Of a stretch of DNA of 64,000 nt, positions 35,422 through 48,600 are shown one piece after another. Source of the DNA: Paramacrobiotus metropolitanus (taxonomy: Eukaryota > Tardigrada > Eutardigrada > Parachela > Macrobiotidae); NCBI RefSeq assembly GCF_019649055.1, contig NW_026570224.1, forward strand, positions 2,418,001-2,482,000. The letters are read 5' to 3'. The notes below the pieces were generated by a model. It was not told the origin of the DNA. It searched no databases and was given only the letters and a program-made list of their open reading frames with translations. The stretch's first letter is position 1. Every line of letters begins with the position of its first letter. The translations under genes and the position numbers were made by a program.

Positions 35422-37421
35422 ATGATGCGTTCAAAGGTGATAATAGCTGGATTGCCGGCATGGATTGTATTACTGTTGTCGTTAATATTCATTACGGGCG
35501 CTTTTTCCCAGCTGACCTGTGGTGGACCTTACACAAACTCGATAAGTGCTGCCGTAACGCCGGGTACAACGGTACGAATCTAAAATAATGATACTTCTTT
35601 AGTTTTTTAAAGCGTTTTTTTTTTAATTTTTTTTTAATTTTCATGCGCGGTAAGTTTTTAAAAGTGCAAAATTATATTTTACTTGTTCTGTATTTTTATC
35701 CATTATGAATTTATTATTTTTTTAATCAGCACATAGACTATTTGTATATTATACTGAGAACATAATTATGCTATACAGACCTTTTTTTATTTTAGACAGA
35801 ATTATTGCGATGATTTTGCTTCTTTGCCAGAATTATGCATATCTATTTTAAATTGTCTTCGTGTTATCATTGTGTTATCATCGTGGTTGTTAATGTAGAT
35901 TGGAACAGTGACAACGACAAGTTCGAGTGGTCAAACCGTTTGGTATACCATTCCAGATGCCAGTGTTAATCAGTATTTGAATATCAATCCTTATACCGGC
36001 GTTATCACTACCAGCAGCATTATTCAGTCATTTAATTTAAACGGAAGAACATCCTTCCAGTTTAATGTGCAGTCCACCGACGCTACTGGAGCGGTAAGTT
36101 CCTAATAAACAATACATACTCGTTTCATGCGTACACGAGCGCAGTATGAGTATTGGTAATAATCCAGAGACTACCGCGAATAGCATTTTTCTTCCTACTG
36201 AGTTGAGTTAAAAAATGAAGAGTCAAATTTCAAATTACAGGGAGCAAATTATCTAGATATGTTTTGCTCATACCAACGTTTCCCAGAAGGACAAAATTAA
36301 TGAATGATTTTTGTTGTTGCAAAAACAAAATTTGATCATGGCCAATGGAGATTTAGTGCATGTCAAACATATTCGACGGAAATTAATGCTTGATCTTAAT
36401 ATAATTATTCATAAGCAACAAGTCGATCTAACTATTGTATATGTACAGAAGCCTTATCTTCTTATCCGATTTCATAATTCATAAATCCTTCTTATCCTAG
36501 TTCGACCAGACTTGAAGTCCCTTTGGGGTTGTCTGCTCTTTTGCCGTAATAATAGTAATAATAATGGTGAATGCATTACCATTGTAGACCTGTACGAGCA
36601 TGGTGACCTTAAACGTTGTTGGAGCAGCAGCTGCCACAGCAGTGGCTACTAGCAACACAGCGGTCAACTCTGCCCTGGGCTTCGGCAGCAGTCTGTTCGG
36701 TGGCTCCGGGCTAGTGGTCTTCGGGAATCCATATTACTACTGTGATTACTGTGGCGACGGATACTACTGCTATAACGGACAATGCTACGCTCGTGTAGAC
36801 CAGAATTACAATAACTACGGAACCGCTTTTACCCAGAATTCCTATTCTTTCTCCACATCCGGGTGCACCACCGGAAGTAGTGTGGGCACGGTGTCGTCCT
36901 CCGATAACGGCCGGTATTCCACCAGTTCCGGTCAGTTTGCCATTTCCAATTCCGGTGCGATTACTATAGCCAGCACCCTGTCTGCCGGAACGTACACGTT
37001 CTACGTGACCTCATATAGTAATTATTACGGATATCTATCAACGGCCACGGTAACAGCTACGGTTAGTTGCGGCAGTGGCACTAGTAGCAGCACCACGACA
37101 TGTGCAATTACCATTTTCGGACTATGTTACAATCAGACTACGACAACAAGTATCACGGGAACCGTGCCGACCTTTTCGTCCAGTGCGTATACTTTCACAT
37201 CGACATCGTGCTCATCTGGAACGACTGTGGGAACCGTTACAGGAGTCAATGTTACCTCGTATTCTATTAACTATGGAGGGAATAATTTTGCAATTAGCAG
37301 TGCGGGAAATGTTACATTGGCTTCGACATTAACAGCTGGAACGTACAGTGCCACGGTGGTTGGCACCAGTAGTTCCGGTATTCAAACTGCAGTACCGATC
37401 ACAGTTACGCTCAACTGTTGA
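35422..37421 (+). CDS. Secreted cadherin-like protein A with one CX4C module (new family)
   Basis: Three phase-0 exons, 35422-35571, 35899-36093 and 36588-37421, 392 residues. A signal peptide (AWIVLLLSLIFITGAFS) is followed by three beta-sandwich domains. Each has the cadherin-like order G-x-V, Y-x-I, F-x-I/L-N, G-x-I/V-T and a C-terminal strand. Each ends at a cysteine, and domains 2 and 3 have a partner cysteine near the start (TSGC, TSTSC). Between domains 1 and 2 is an Ala/Gly/Ser linker and CDYCGDGYYCYNGQC. The protein is rich in Ser, Thr, Gly and Tyr. No cadherin calcium motif (LDRE, DxNDN, DxD) is present, so calcium-dependent adhesion is unlikely. No transmembrane segment or anchor is present, so it is secreted. 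It is the first of four tandem relatives. Unlike the others, it has no clear furin-like site. A structural extracellular or cuticular role is a guess. Confidence 0.75.
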
Positions 37422-38791
37422 GTGTTACTATTTTTTTATTGATTATTTATAGCATGGATTTGTAGTGCGCGGCATTTTGTATTAACCATTGCCCATTCCT
37501 TGCAACACGAAATATAAAAAAATGTCACTAAATTATTTTCTATGTGCAAATACTGCACTTCCATTTTAAGTTATTCGGCTTACAATTAGTGCATACGCGT
37601 ATGTCCGCTACTTCAACTGTTTACAACAGTTTATTGGAGAGCGTGCAGAATGTGAATATTCTTGCACATTTTACAGTTCGTACGAGAATAATAGTTTTAC
37701 AGATGTATAAAAGTGTTACTGCAGTAGAAAAATATCGGTAGTCGTGGGTCATCATTGTCATTCCGCAATCAAGTTCAGGGTTCAGTTAATTTCTGTAATG
37801 CACTTTCAAGTCAATTTTCGAGAAATTTTGTAACAAATACTATGGTTTCTTGTTAATACTATGGTTTCTTGCGTTGCCCAAGGTATTCAGTACCGCTTAA
37901 ACATAAGTAGTACTCATATCTATACTGGTGGCGAATCGAAAACAGCACAATAATTTACAATATTATAAGCCAAAGAAACAAATAACAGTGCGATTTACTT
38001 GTACAAGAATTTTCTAGTGGATTTTTGTGCTGAGTGTTGTCTATACAGCTACGCATCAGCTCGTGAATGTTCTCCCGAAATTTCAAGGTTTACATAAAAT
38101 ATGTTGGTCGTAGTAATAGTTATGAAATATGTCCAAGAGAAGCACCTTGCATAACGTAGTCAAAACATTAAGCATATTGCACAACACAACAGTGCCGCAT
38201 ACGGATTTTGATGACCTGTTGATTACTTGCTAACGGCTCTCAGGGAGTGATGTTTTCTTTGGAGAGATACCAGGTTTAAGATATGCTCAATAAATCCCAT
38301 GCAACTTTGGATATATAAAAAATTTTGGCAGGTACCTTGAGAACTGTATTGAATTCGAACGCGCACTTTTCCGAAAGATACGATATCTCTTCGTTAACGT
38401 TACCTTGCGTACACAAATAGATAGCTCACGTTTGGCATCTACATCATGATCTTCATGGTCAAGATCACCCAAAATAAGCGAGATAAATGCCAAATCTTCG
38501 CTACTATGACACTACGTAGAACGGTCAGGGATTTAGGCGATCCGTGTTACACATTCTGTAATTATTTACAGCTTTGCGAAAACTGCTAGGATTATATTAA
38601 TGAAGTGTACTTCATATCAATCTGGTTCTCCTCCTTACGTTAGTTAATTGAAACTCGTAATCTAAATCCGTGGAATTCTCAATCCGGCATTTAAATTTAC
38701 TTTACACCTTTACGGTTTTGAACTGTGGAAAACTTGATTATTTTTTGTTTGCTGCATTGCATTTACTCTGGTTTACTTTGCTTATTTAAAG
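37422..38791. other. Intergenic between cadherin-like genes A and B
   Basis: No exon chain is found. A 17-bp direct repeat lies at 37836-37852 and 37855-37871 (AATACTATGGTTTCTTG). Confidence 0.45.
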
Positions 38792-39549
38792 ATGTTTTGG
38801 AGTATGCTTTCGGCGTTGACCTTTTTGTTCTTAGGGTTGATCCAGGTATGTACTATGTATGCAGCGGCATGTATTTTTTGATGAATATTATTATTTTACT
38901 TTTTCTAACCCGCGCCATCAGTTTCCCGAATTAATTACAGCAGCATGTACACATGGTATGTTCCGTACTTGCCTGATGACACTACTGTATTAAAAGAGTT
39001 TTTAATTTAATTATGTGCTGTAATTATCCTTTGCACACCTTGTGGAGTTAACTGCCTTATAAATGTACGGGGCAATGTAATAAACAGGGAGTGTATTATA
39101 TCTATATTTAGAGTCATCCAGTCGAAATGGACGACATCATAACTCGCGAAAGGCGCCAAATCTACAGTGGTAGCGGCGGCGGTTTGTATTGTTCTAATGG
39201 ACAATGTTTCAATAGCTTGAATTCTGTTACCGGGTTTGGAACAGTCTGCTACAATGGAAACTGCTACAGCAATTCCGTTTCGTCCAACAGGAATGGAATA
39301 GGCTGTTTCAACAGTGTGTGCTACAATGCGCCGACAAAACAGATTTGCTACAATGGCATTTGTTGCGACCCAATGTCGGCTTATAATACAACAACCAATA
39401 ATTATATGTGCTACAACGGGCAGTGCTTCCTTCTGAGCACTCCTAATTCATATCCGTGCTCTGCGTCCACTAACGGGAATGTTTATTGTGTATTCGGAGG
39501 TTGTTATACGATCAACCGACCTAATTATTACAATTCATACCTTGGATGA
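38792..39549 (+). CDS. Secreted CX4C-repeat protein B (new family)
   Basis: Two exons, 38792-38845 and 39112-39549, phase 0, 163 residues. Exon 1 is almost purely a signal peptide (MFWSMLSALTFLFLGLIQ). Exon 2 starts with a short propeptide ending RERR, a furin-type site. The rest has no cadherin-like domain and consists of CX4C modules: C-SNGQ-C, C-YNGN-C, C-FNSV-C, C-YNGI-C-C, C-YNGQ-C and C-VFGG-C, spaced by Asn/Ser/Tyr-rich loops. Its cysteine region aligns module by module with the C-terminal half of protein C (41731-42312), including CYNAPT-K/R-QIC. It seems to be a version of the family that lost, or never had, the cadherin-like domain. Function is unknown; a cross-linked extracellular material is one possibility. 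Confidence 0.72.
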
Positions 39550-40921
39550 AATTCTCTGGCAGCGAAGGTGCAAATGTCGTACCTTGTATTCTTTGTAGCT
39601 TGTACCGCCATTTGTGCTCTATATAAGCGAATTGAAACTGGGTCTTTATAAAATTATATATCTAATTAGCCTGTTGCGCAAAAAATTTTCAAGTCAGTAG
39701 AATAAACTCTTTGTAATAACGGCGATGTCTTCACCGGCAACATTACTATAAATTATTGTATCATCGCGGAAATGTTGTATGCATATCAGCGTTTTATTTT
39801 ATTCAGAAAAAATATATCTGCATAGAGTTAGTGCACATCAATTCGGCAGAACTTCAAATATGCAGCTTATCATAATGGTGAACCATAGTGCAGATTAAAA
39901 AGAAACCGGATCATACACAATCGCAGATACATACGGGTCCAGACTTACAATTAGGCTAAATAATCAAAATTACTGTAGATTTAAAAGTTGAACATCATGT
40001 ACAGCGATTTTAAGAACTACGCATTATAAAGATCAAGTTTAGCGCAAAAAACACAAAATATTTGTATATCGTATGCTTAAAACAAGTAAAGGTCACATTT
40101 CGAATCGAGCTTGCTGGAAAATCATCTCCGTAACATATAATTAACGGTGTCGACAAATTTCGTACGAAGTACTGCATGCAAATGATTGTGCTATAGATCG
40201 TACACCTAAATACGCAAGGATAAAAGTGAAACAAGACTTAAGTTTTTGCATAGTCAGACTTACTAGTTACCGTAAAAGCTTCCGCTTACCATTAGCTAAT
40301 CTAAGATGTAGTCATATATTTTTATGAGGTAAAGTCCTTTTATGCTCCTTTGACTTCGAAAACGCACTGTAAGAAAAAAGAACCTTATTTTATTCTAAAC
40401 CTGTATCAGACTGATCCGAGCACTAAACATAAACTCGAAAACAAAATCGTAACAAGGGAATGCTACGAATACTGGTTTTTCGTGCAAACTAGAAAGCACG
40501 GTATTGTTCTGATCATATGATGCAGTGGAACATTGAAAGACTGCCGGCAAAACACATGTGGGAAGCCAGGGAAGGGAAGGGGGCATACGACATATATATG
40601 TATATATAATGGTTCACGCAAAACTTGCACCGAGTTTGCTTATTGAATTCCTTCGATCTTGACTTCACTAACATCTTGCTCGGTAAATCATATTTCTCGG
40701 ATAGACTGCCATGGGATAGTCAAATGACTTAATCTAACCCACCTAAATGCTTTATTACAAATATTCCGATCAGAAATATTATAATTTAATGTTGTTATTT
40801 TGTTCCAGTCTGCACACAAGAGACTTCCGGCGTTCAAGCTATTGTATGACCGTTTTGTGATAATTCTTGATTACATCTGTGATTCTTGTGGTGGTTATGT
40901 GTAAATTTACAGACAGTAACA
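39550..40921. other. Intergenic between genes B and C
   Basis: AT-rich. Minus-strand frames at 40010-40234 and 40395-40586 have no splice or family support. Confidence 0.45.
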
Positions 40922-42312
40922 ATGTTTTTATTAGCGAAATTTTGTGTGCCCTTTTATTTTGCGTTTCGTGTGCTGGCTGTGGAGCAAGAAAACGGGATCG
41001 TCGTAAGTTAAATTCAGTTTATCATGCAATATAAAGGTTTTTTTTACTAACCATTAGCAACGCAGCAGCTACTGTAGGACGTAGGTCATCCACTTAGGCA
41101 CACTTAAGTCAGCATAAGCTCGTATAAATAAACGTTTCTGCTTTGCAGATTGAAGAAACTTTGGATCGGTACAAGCGTGCTGGAGCATCTCCCGTTTTTA
41201 GCTCGCCTAGCTATACATTCGCACAGAGCAGTTGTGGTTCCACGGGCCCAATTGGTCAGGTTTCGGCAACCAGTCCTGATGGTAGTTCTGGAATAACGTA
41301 TTACACGGATAATCCGTACTCGATTAAGGTGTGAATTGATCCATTTAAATTGCTAACGCTTTGGGAGTACCAGTGTAGCAATCTTGCTAGTAATTTATTA
41401 CTTCATAAACGTCAAATATTTATCCTTATACGAGTAGTAGCAAACTTTTGCTCTATAAAGATAAAAATTCAGCGTTCAGACTGTGTGCAAATTCTGTACA
41501 TGCTAAATGTAACCATATATCCGTCAATTTTGCTGGATAAATTATTCTGAAAACAAAATAAATGTTTCCACAAACGTGACCGCAAACGTTTCAAATAACT
41601 GTGTCAAATGATTTTTAAACAAAGTAAATGTTTCTCATAAATATTTCTGATGAATATATCTGAAAACAAGAAGGCTACGCATGTAGTAGTGAAATGAGAA
41701 AACGAGAAAATGTAATTGACCTTTTTTCAGGTGGATCCCGTAAGTGGACAAGTGTCAGTGTGGGGCGCCGCTATCAGCACGACCATCACGGTTAATGTCT
41801 TTGCGCGAAATGCCCAAGGTTCCGTCAGTGCGCCGGTAACGATCACTTCCAGTTGCGCGGCTCCGGCAGCAGCGCCCGCCGCGGCCCCCGCTGCTGTTGC
41901 AGCCGGTCCCTCGATTGTTTCTTACACATCATTCGACAACAGTCTCAACGCAGTCAACGGACTCTACTGTTATAACGGCCAGTGTTTCAATGGGTTAAAT
42001 GGAGTATCAGGCTGGGGCAGTGTTTGTTATGCCGGCACATGCCGATCGAACTCTATCCGTACACGGAATTCGGGAACCTCCGGGTGTTTCAACAGTTTGT
42101 GTTACAATGCACCAACCCGACAGATTTGTTACGGAGGAAGCTGCTGTGATCCGACGTTGGCCTATACATCGCCATCCAACAATAATTACCTGTGCTATTC
42201 CGGTCAATGCTATAATCTCAACAGTAACACGGCTGGCCCCTGCGGAACGTCGACCTGGAGAGGAAATAACTATCTGTATTATAACAATGGCATTGGTGGC
42301 AAAAAACGATAA
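40922..42312 (+). CDS. Secreted cadherin-like plus CX4C-repeat protein C (new family)
   Basis: Three phase-0 exons, 40922-41002, 41149-41328 and 41731-42312, 280 residues. The signal peptide (MFLLAKFCVPFYFAFRVLA) fills most of exon 1. Exon 2 begins with a short propeptide ending RYKR. One cadherin-like domain follows (PVFSSPSYTFAQSSC, then GQVSATSP, YYTDNPYSIK, VDPVSGQVSV, VTITSSC). Its first and last strands carry cysteines placed to form a disulfide. An Ala/Pro linker (AAPAAAPAAAP) leads to five CX4C modules: C-YNGQ-C, C-YAGT-C, C-FNSL-C, C-YGGS-C-C and C-YSGQ-C. The tail is GGKKR. There is no membrane segment and there are no calcium-binding cadherin motifs. This gene unites both parts of the family and so links A and D (cadherin-like) with B (CX4C). 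Confidence 0.78.
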
Positions 42313-43156
42313 ATGACAAATTTTGTAAATATGTAAATGTACGCAAAAATATTTAAATTTTCCTCACTCTTTGTCTCTGTATCAGACTGTATGTGTACCA
42401 TAACCTGATCAATTATGTATTTAACATAGTTAGTTAGAATCTTCCGAAACTTAATACAATTGATCTCTGCATAAAAAGCCAGCTTTAAGGTACGGTTGAA
42501 AACTAGAAGAGAACACAAGAGCAACTGTTTAAATTTTTGACAATTACATTCAACATGTATTATAAAAGCACTTCCATTATTTATTTGTTTGAAAAACCGG
42601 GAATTAATTTGTCCGGACAATGCGCTCCATAAGTATTGTAAGTGCCCAAAAATTCTACTCGTAGCTTCTCGGCTGGTACTTATATAGCTTTATTTACGCA
42701 GGGTATACCGGATTATTTTCGACATTTTGCCACTACATTTCTACCATACTTACAATACATATTATCGTAAAAATGCATCTAATACACAAGTCATAATCTA
42801 GTAATTATTATTATTGTTGCTTTGCCACAAAAAATTAATACGATTGTAGCCCGTAAACAAATTGAGCAAGTTACAGTAACAAGTTGCTTGGGCACATGTT
42901 GATTTTCTAAGTTGTCTAAACATCTGTTGTCTTAATTGATACAGTGATCAACAAAGTGTTACAGTGCCGTACTTGTTTAATGGTGCAAATGTGAAACGAC
43001 ACACATATTAACTATTGAAATTCTACAAATCGGGTAGACTGTTAAAGCGATTAGTTTAATTTGTCAAAGCTTGACATTTGCATTACGGAAGTATTGCTGT
43101 GTTTCTGGTCATACTAATAACTCGAAAAAAAAAATTCCAACACACCTATTGCTACA
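42313..43156. other. Intergenic between genes C and D
   Basis: AT-rich, with no supported exon or repeat. It should contain the 3' UTR of C and the promoter of D. Confidence 0.45.
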
Positions 43157-44073
43157 ATGCGTACGCCTTTACATTCAAGATTTTTCGTAATTGCCATACA
43201 ATCAGCTGTATTCGTAGGTCATCTCCAAAGTGCTTCGGTAAGCTGTGGAATTTACCGTAATTTTATAATTTTTTGTTTCAGAATTTTATTACCATATCTT
43301 TTCATTTTTCGTCATAAAGTTTGCTTTTTCTCACACTGCGTTCAGCAACTAATACTTTAGTCCTTATTTATTTACAGATTAACGGGGAAGATGTCAGCTC
43401 CCGACTTAAACGTGGCGGAACCGCTCCGGTCTTCAATCCTCCGGTTTATTATTTCCAAACACCAAACTGCACTTTTACGGCACCCTTTGGAAAGGTCTCC
43501 GCTGCGAGTCCGACAACCGGAACACGGGGATTGGTATACTACACAGACAGTCCGTACGTTAACGTCGATTCTCAGTCGGGATACATCTCGCCGCTGTACG
43601 ACATGAACTACAGTAATTTCGTAATCGTGGTGACGGCACAGAATGCCTATGGAACAGCCAGTGCGCCAGTGAGCATTCGGTCCACCTGCCCCAACTTTTG
43701 GAATCCCACCACCACACCGTCGCAACCCTATATCAACACCTCTCCGTATAATGGACTGGGTCCATATCAGTATGGATACAATACCGGAAGTTCGGTGTTG
43801 GTGTACAATTCGGCCAGTAATTCGAACAATATCAATGGAATGACCAGTGTCAGTGGTCCACTGTGTACCGGAAGTTATACATGTGTAAACGGACAGTGTT
43901 CGTATTCGATGGGATCAAATAACGCGCTATGCAGTGGAATAGGAAACAGCAATACTAATGTCGTGAACAGCAACAGTATGTACTCCAACGTTGGAGCACA
44001 ACCAGCTATGGGAACAATAGGACGGCAGTATTTTAATTACGCATATGGCATGCGCAGCAATGAACGCTATTAA
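43157..44073 (+). CDS. Secreted cadherin-like protein D (new family)
   Basis: Two exons, 43157-43237 and 43378-44073, phase 0, 258 residues. Exon 1 is 81 nt, the same length as in gene C, and encodes a hydrophobic leader (FFVIAIQSAVFVGHLQSAS). Exon 2 opens with a propeptide ending RLKR, a furin-type site, then one cadherin-like domain: PVFNPPVYYFQTPNC, FGKVSAASP, YYTDSPYVNVD, GYISPL, VSIRSTC. The two exons that encode this domain in gene C are fused here, so one intron was lost or gained. The rest is Asn/Ser/Tyr/Gly-rich with one cysteine module (CVNGQC) and few other cysteines. There is no membrane anchor. Of the four, it is the nearest to the Fat-type gene. Confidence 0.76.
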
Positions 44074-45630
44074 TTCAATTCTTTTGTGTGTATTGCGCAT
44101 TTGACGTTTTGTTCTTGTCAAAAACAACATTTCCTTAATTAAAACAGAATACTTTAGAAACCGTAATTACAATCGATAAGGAAATACATTGTACATGGGT
44201 ATAGCGGCTATGATTTTCATTGTACGTATCTACTACATTACTACTTAGTAATTCGCATCCATAGGCGGTCATACCTAAATGTTCTCAGCAGGTATTCTGC
44301 ATTTAATCTAGTTTACAGTAACTGTAATCTGATAACAAAGTATTATTATTGCCTTGAAAAGATTTTAATAAAGGAAGCCGGCGAATAACAAATAATTATA
44401 ATGATAAAAGTAGAAAGTAAAAATCAGATAGGCGTTTCTCCTTGCTCTGGCTTCTCTATTTTTGATACACGCCAATAGCGTCTTGCCAGTCAGCGATCAT
44501 CTTCCCGATCCCGCCTCCCCCGTTCGCCCGCCTCTGCAGGCTTGCACTGTGTTCCAAACTGCATATTTCTGCCGGACTGGTCAGTTCACTACGTACAAAG
44601 CTGAACTTGATCTTCTTAGTGGATTTGGACTTCGAAATTCAATCAGCTTTGCTGAGCCACTTCATTCCTACGATATACTTTTGTGTCTCAGAAGCCACAG
44701 TTGGTCGCCATAAGTAAAGCTAATCATGCTCTTTGCAAATCTTGCATATTGCACATTTTGCATATCGTGTTTCCAGTTGTCGGTAATATCGCACAACTGC
44801 TGGTGCTAATTAGAAAGCGCTGATCAGTGCCAGCAAGACATTATCCCAATAATTTGCCTGAACCGGCGCATCGACTTTTTGCAAAATTGTGGAATATCGT
44901 TTTGCATGTTGGTGGATAAGCACAGAGGTAAGTCACAACACTGCTTACGCTTTATATAATTGTCAGTAAATACTCTGTAATTCAGAATTAATGCCACTCG
45001 TGCTGAGTTTAATTTCATCTGAAAGTTACTTTTCTGTCATTTCTATAAATTCTATAATCGTCTGTTTTTCGAAACAAAAAGTTCATGAGTTTTGCTAAAT
45101 CCGCTATCATCTTTAATAAACTACCGTTGTTTTAAAAGTTTCGTTTAAAGGTCACGAATATCCTTTGAATACGTACGAAAATATGACAATATTCAAATAA
45201 TTGCTCACTTTAATTAATCTTCTGTTACTTACCGAAATAGGCAATAATTGCGCAAACAGTTAATGGTATTGTTGGTATAAAGCATAAATCGTAGAGAAAT
45301 ATGTGATAAAAACGGTTCATTTTAATTCTAGTTCACTTTTCAGTGTATAAAGTTCTGGTTATAGCAAGTAGCACGCAGCCGACTACTTTAATGTGTTACA
45401 AACGATACAATAAGGCTAGGAATTCTTTGACACATGTGTTTCTGCAGGTTGCAACGTTTTATTAGTATCCTTCTTCTTTGTCCTGATTTCACGCAGATCA
45501 AACAGCGAGTGTTTGCCCAAACGTTTCTGACACGACGCTGTTACAATATATTCGGACCGTCCATGAAGCAATATCTTTTATTCCGTTATCCTTTTCATCA
45601 TCTGTCCGACTTTCTCACGCCGGCCGTATA
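44074..45630. other. Intergenic upstream of the Fat-type cadherin
   Basis: Should hold the 3' UTR of gene D and the promoter of the giant cadherin. Short frames at 44462-44713 and 45434-45631 (plus) have no support; the second ends exactly at the cadherin start codon. Confidence 0.45.
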
Positions 45631-48600
45631 ATGAGCAAAACCATCACAATGCCGTTAAGCGGTCGTCTGTGGCCGTTATTCCTATTATTTTTTATGTATC
45701 TTTTTCACCCATCGTTCCCGGCATCCTCCACCGCCCTCCACTTCAACGTTCCCGAGGAACTTCCGGCCGGAACATTAATCGGACGCATTCCGTTGCGTTC
45801 TAATGAGCGTTATCATCTGACCAACTATCACGATCTCTTCGCGCTCCATACAAACGGAGAGTTGTCGCTAATGAAAAAAATCGATCGCGACATTCTGGTC
45901 AAAGATAGCTTTGAATTGGTGATTGTCAATCAAGATCGGACCGGTTTCCCCATAACGGTCGTCCTGCATGTCATGGATATCAACGATAATGCACCGATAT
46001 TCCCCCATCGCGTCGCCAGTATTACATTCCCCGAGACCGATCAGCTCGGGCAACGGGTGTTGTTGGAACCGGCAGTCGATGCGGACCGACCCCTATACGG
46101 GACCATTGCCCAGTATGATATCGTTGCGGGCAACGAAGAAAAGAAATTTCGCTTAATTAAAACCCAACAGTTTCTCCATATTGAAAACATCGCAGTACTG
46201 GACCGCGAAACCAGGGAATTTTACATTTTAAATATTAGCGCCACGGACAATGGCTTTCCCCCGCTCACCGGCTATTTCCTGTTGAATGTGACGATCGGGG
46301 ATATTAACGACAATGCGCCGGTTTTTGATCCCTCTGAATATGTGGTGGCGGTCAGTGAGAATGCACCGGCGAATTCACCGGTGCTGAAAGTGCACGCCAC
46401 GGACAACGATCAACCGGAAAGCGCCAATTCCCGAATTCTGTACACTCTGACGAATGCGTCACAATTTAGTATCGATCCGCATGGTATAGTGCGGACTACC
46501 GGAAGTAAAACACGCTGTCCGCGGAATAAATGCCAGAATTCGGAGTGCACACGGACATGTGTCCTGATGGTGGAGGCACGGGATGCCGGACAACCGTTTC
46601 TGACGGGAAGGGCCTACGTCTACATTACCCTTATAGATGAGAACGACAATGCACCGGAAATTACATTTCGCTACTATCCATCGTCAGCCGAATATGCAGC
46701 AGTGGCCGAAGATGCCGGTAAGTTCAAAACTTATTAACTTGAAAGTGTTTGGCTTTTATTCTCCGTGAAACCATTAGTTAATTAATTTGTAAATTTAATT
46801 AAATTTTTAATTTTGCGTAGGTTGTTGGCATTTGCGGTTTTATTGATTTGAATGGCTGTTGCCTAATAAATCCTTTAAATTAATTTTAAAATTTTATGCG
46901 TCGAGTTAGTAAATCAACTTCCGTTAGATACGGTATCAGTAGGAATTTACGAGGAAATCAGCTGCAGTTGCCATAATAATTCTGCCGGTCGTTTTTAATA
47001 ATCTGAATTTGCATAATAATGTTTGACAGCGAACGGCACGACGGTAGCGGTGGTGAGTATCCGGGACCAGGATGATGGCATTAACGGGCAACTCGAGCGA
47101 TTATTTATCAGTGGTGGTGATGCGGCCAATCAGTTCCGTATCGATATGTCCCCCATGAACAATAAGCACAATCTGGAGGCATATTGGAAATCGTCTTCCG
47201 CACCAGTGCAACAGTTGGCCTACCTGCGAGTCAACGGGAAACTTGACCGCGCCCGTATGTCCAAGTACAATCTCTGCATCACTGCCGTGGACAGTGGCCA
47301 TCCATCATCACTTAACAGCACCAAATGCCTAATGGTACTTGTCAATGATCTTAATGACTATGCACCGCAATTCCAATCTGCCCAGTATTCGGCCACTATC
47401 AATGAGAATGTTCCAGTGGGAAGTTTCGTTCAGGCGGTATGTGTATATTTCTCAAAATCACTTTGCGTGCCCCAGCGCTTTAATATGAGTATATTGACCA
47501 CAACTTGAGATAAATACGAAGTGACTTCAGTCCAAGCCAAATATTTGGAGCGCTGAATTTAGCTTTTACTACGCGTATCGTACAAAAACTGGTCATAATT
47601 GCAGAGAATCACTTTAAATCTAAATTTTTGTGGCACATTTAGAAAACATGACTATTCAGTATAGTTAAAATGACTGCATCCCACTGATTAATGAAAATAA
47701 AATTAGTCAGTTTTTAAAGTATAAATACAATATCCATATATATATGTTGCTGTTTTGATTGAAAAGATTTAGTGTGTCTATGGATTGGGACATAGGTTTG
47801 GGCAACCGATGCCGATGGGACCGGCATTAACGGACAAGTCGTTTACTCCATCGTTAGCGGTGATACGTTCAACTGGTTCTCCATTAATCGGGAAAGTGGC
47901 CTAATTAGGACCATTGGACGACCTGATCGGGAAATGACATCATCCCTGCAGCTAAACATTTCCGCCCGGGATTCGGCGCCCAATCCACGCATTAACTACA
48001 CGACAGTCCATATTAGCATCCAAGACGCTAATGACAATGCCCCGCGGTTCACAGAGTGCCCCAGAGAATTGCTGGTCACCGAGTCCAGTTTGTACACAGG
48101 GAATGCGGTTTTTGCATTCCGAGCAACCGATCGGGATAGTGGCGAAAATGCACATATATCATACCGAATGAAGACGCAGCCGGCTGATCAAAGTAGCCGG
48201 AAACTGTTTGCTTTAGATGAACAAAGTGGTCAAATGACCACTCGACACCAGCTGGACCGTGGAAAGCTGGCGGAACGGGAACATCATCGATTTACGGTAA
48301 GTACAACGCACAATTAATTACTGCACCAGTTCGGCAGATTTGCGGGTTTCATTTTGCAGTCAACAGAAAGATGAAATCTAGCCATACGGCATGATCATAA
48401 ATAATAATTAAGGTTTATGCAGTCACACAGATAGTATCAGAATATACACAAAGTCGTAAACGATGCACTACAAGTTTTTATTATGATTTGTTTTCTGAAA
48501 TCAGAAACTAAATTACTAGTAATTGTAACCTAAAACAACTGTAGTCTTACAAAAACCTTTGGCTGAAATGTTTATATGCCAATTGCAATGCACCGTTTTC

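Noticed and set aside
43372-43725. Minus-strand 117-codon frame
   Set aside because: Antisense of the cadherin-like exon of gene D.
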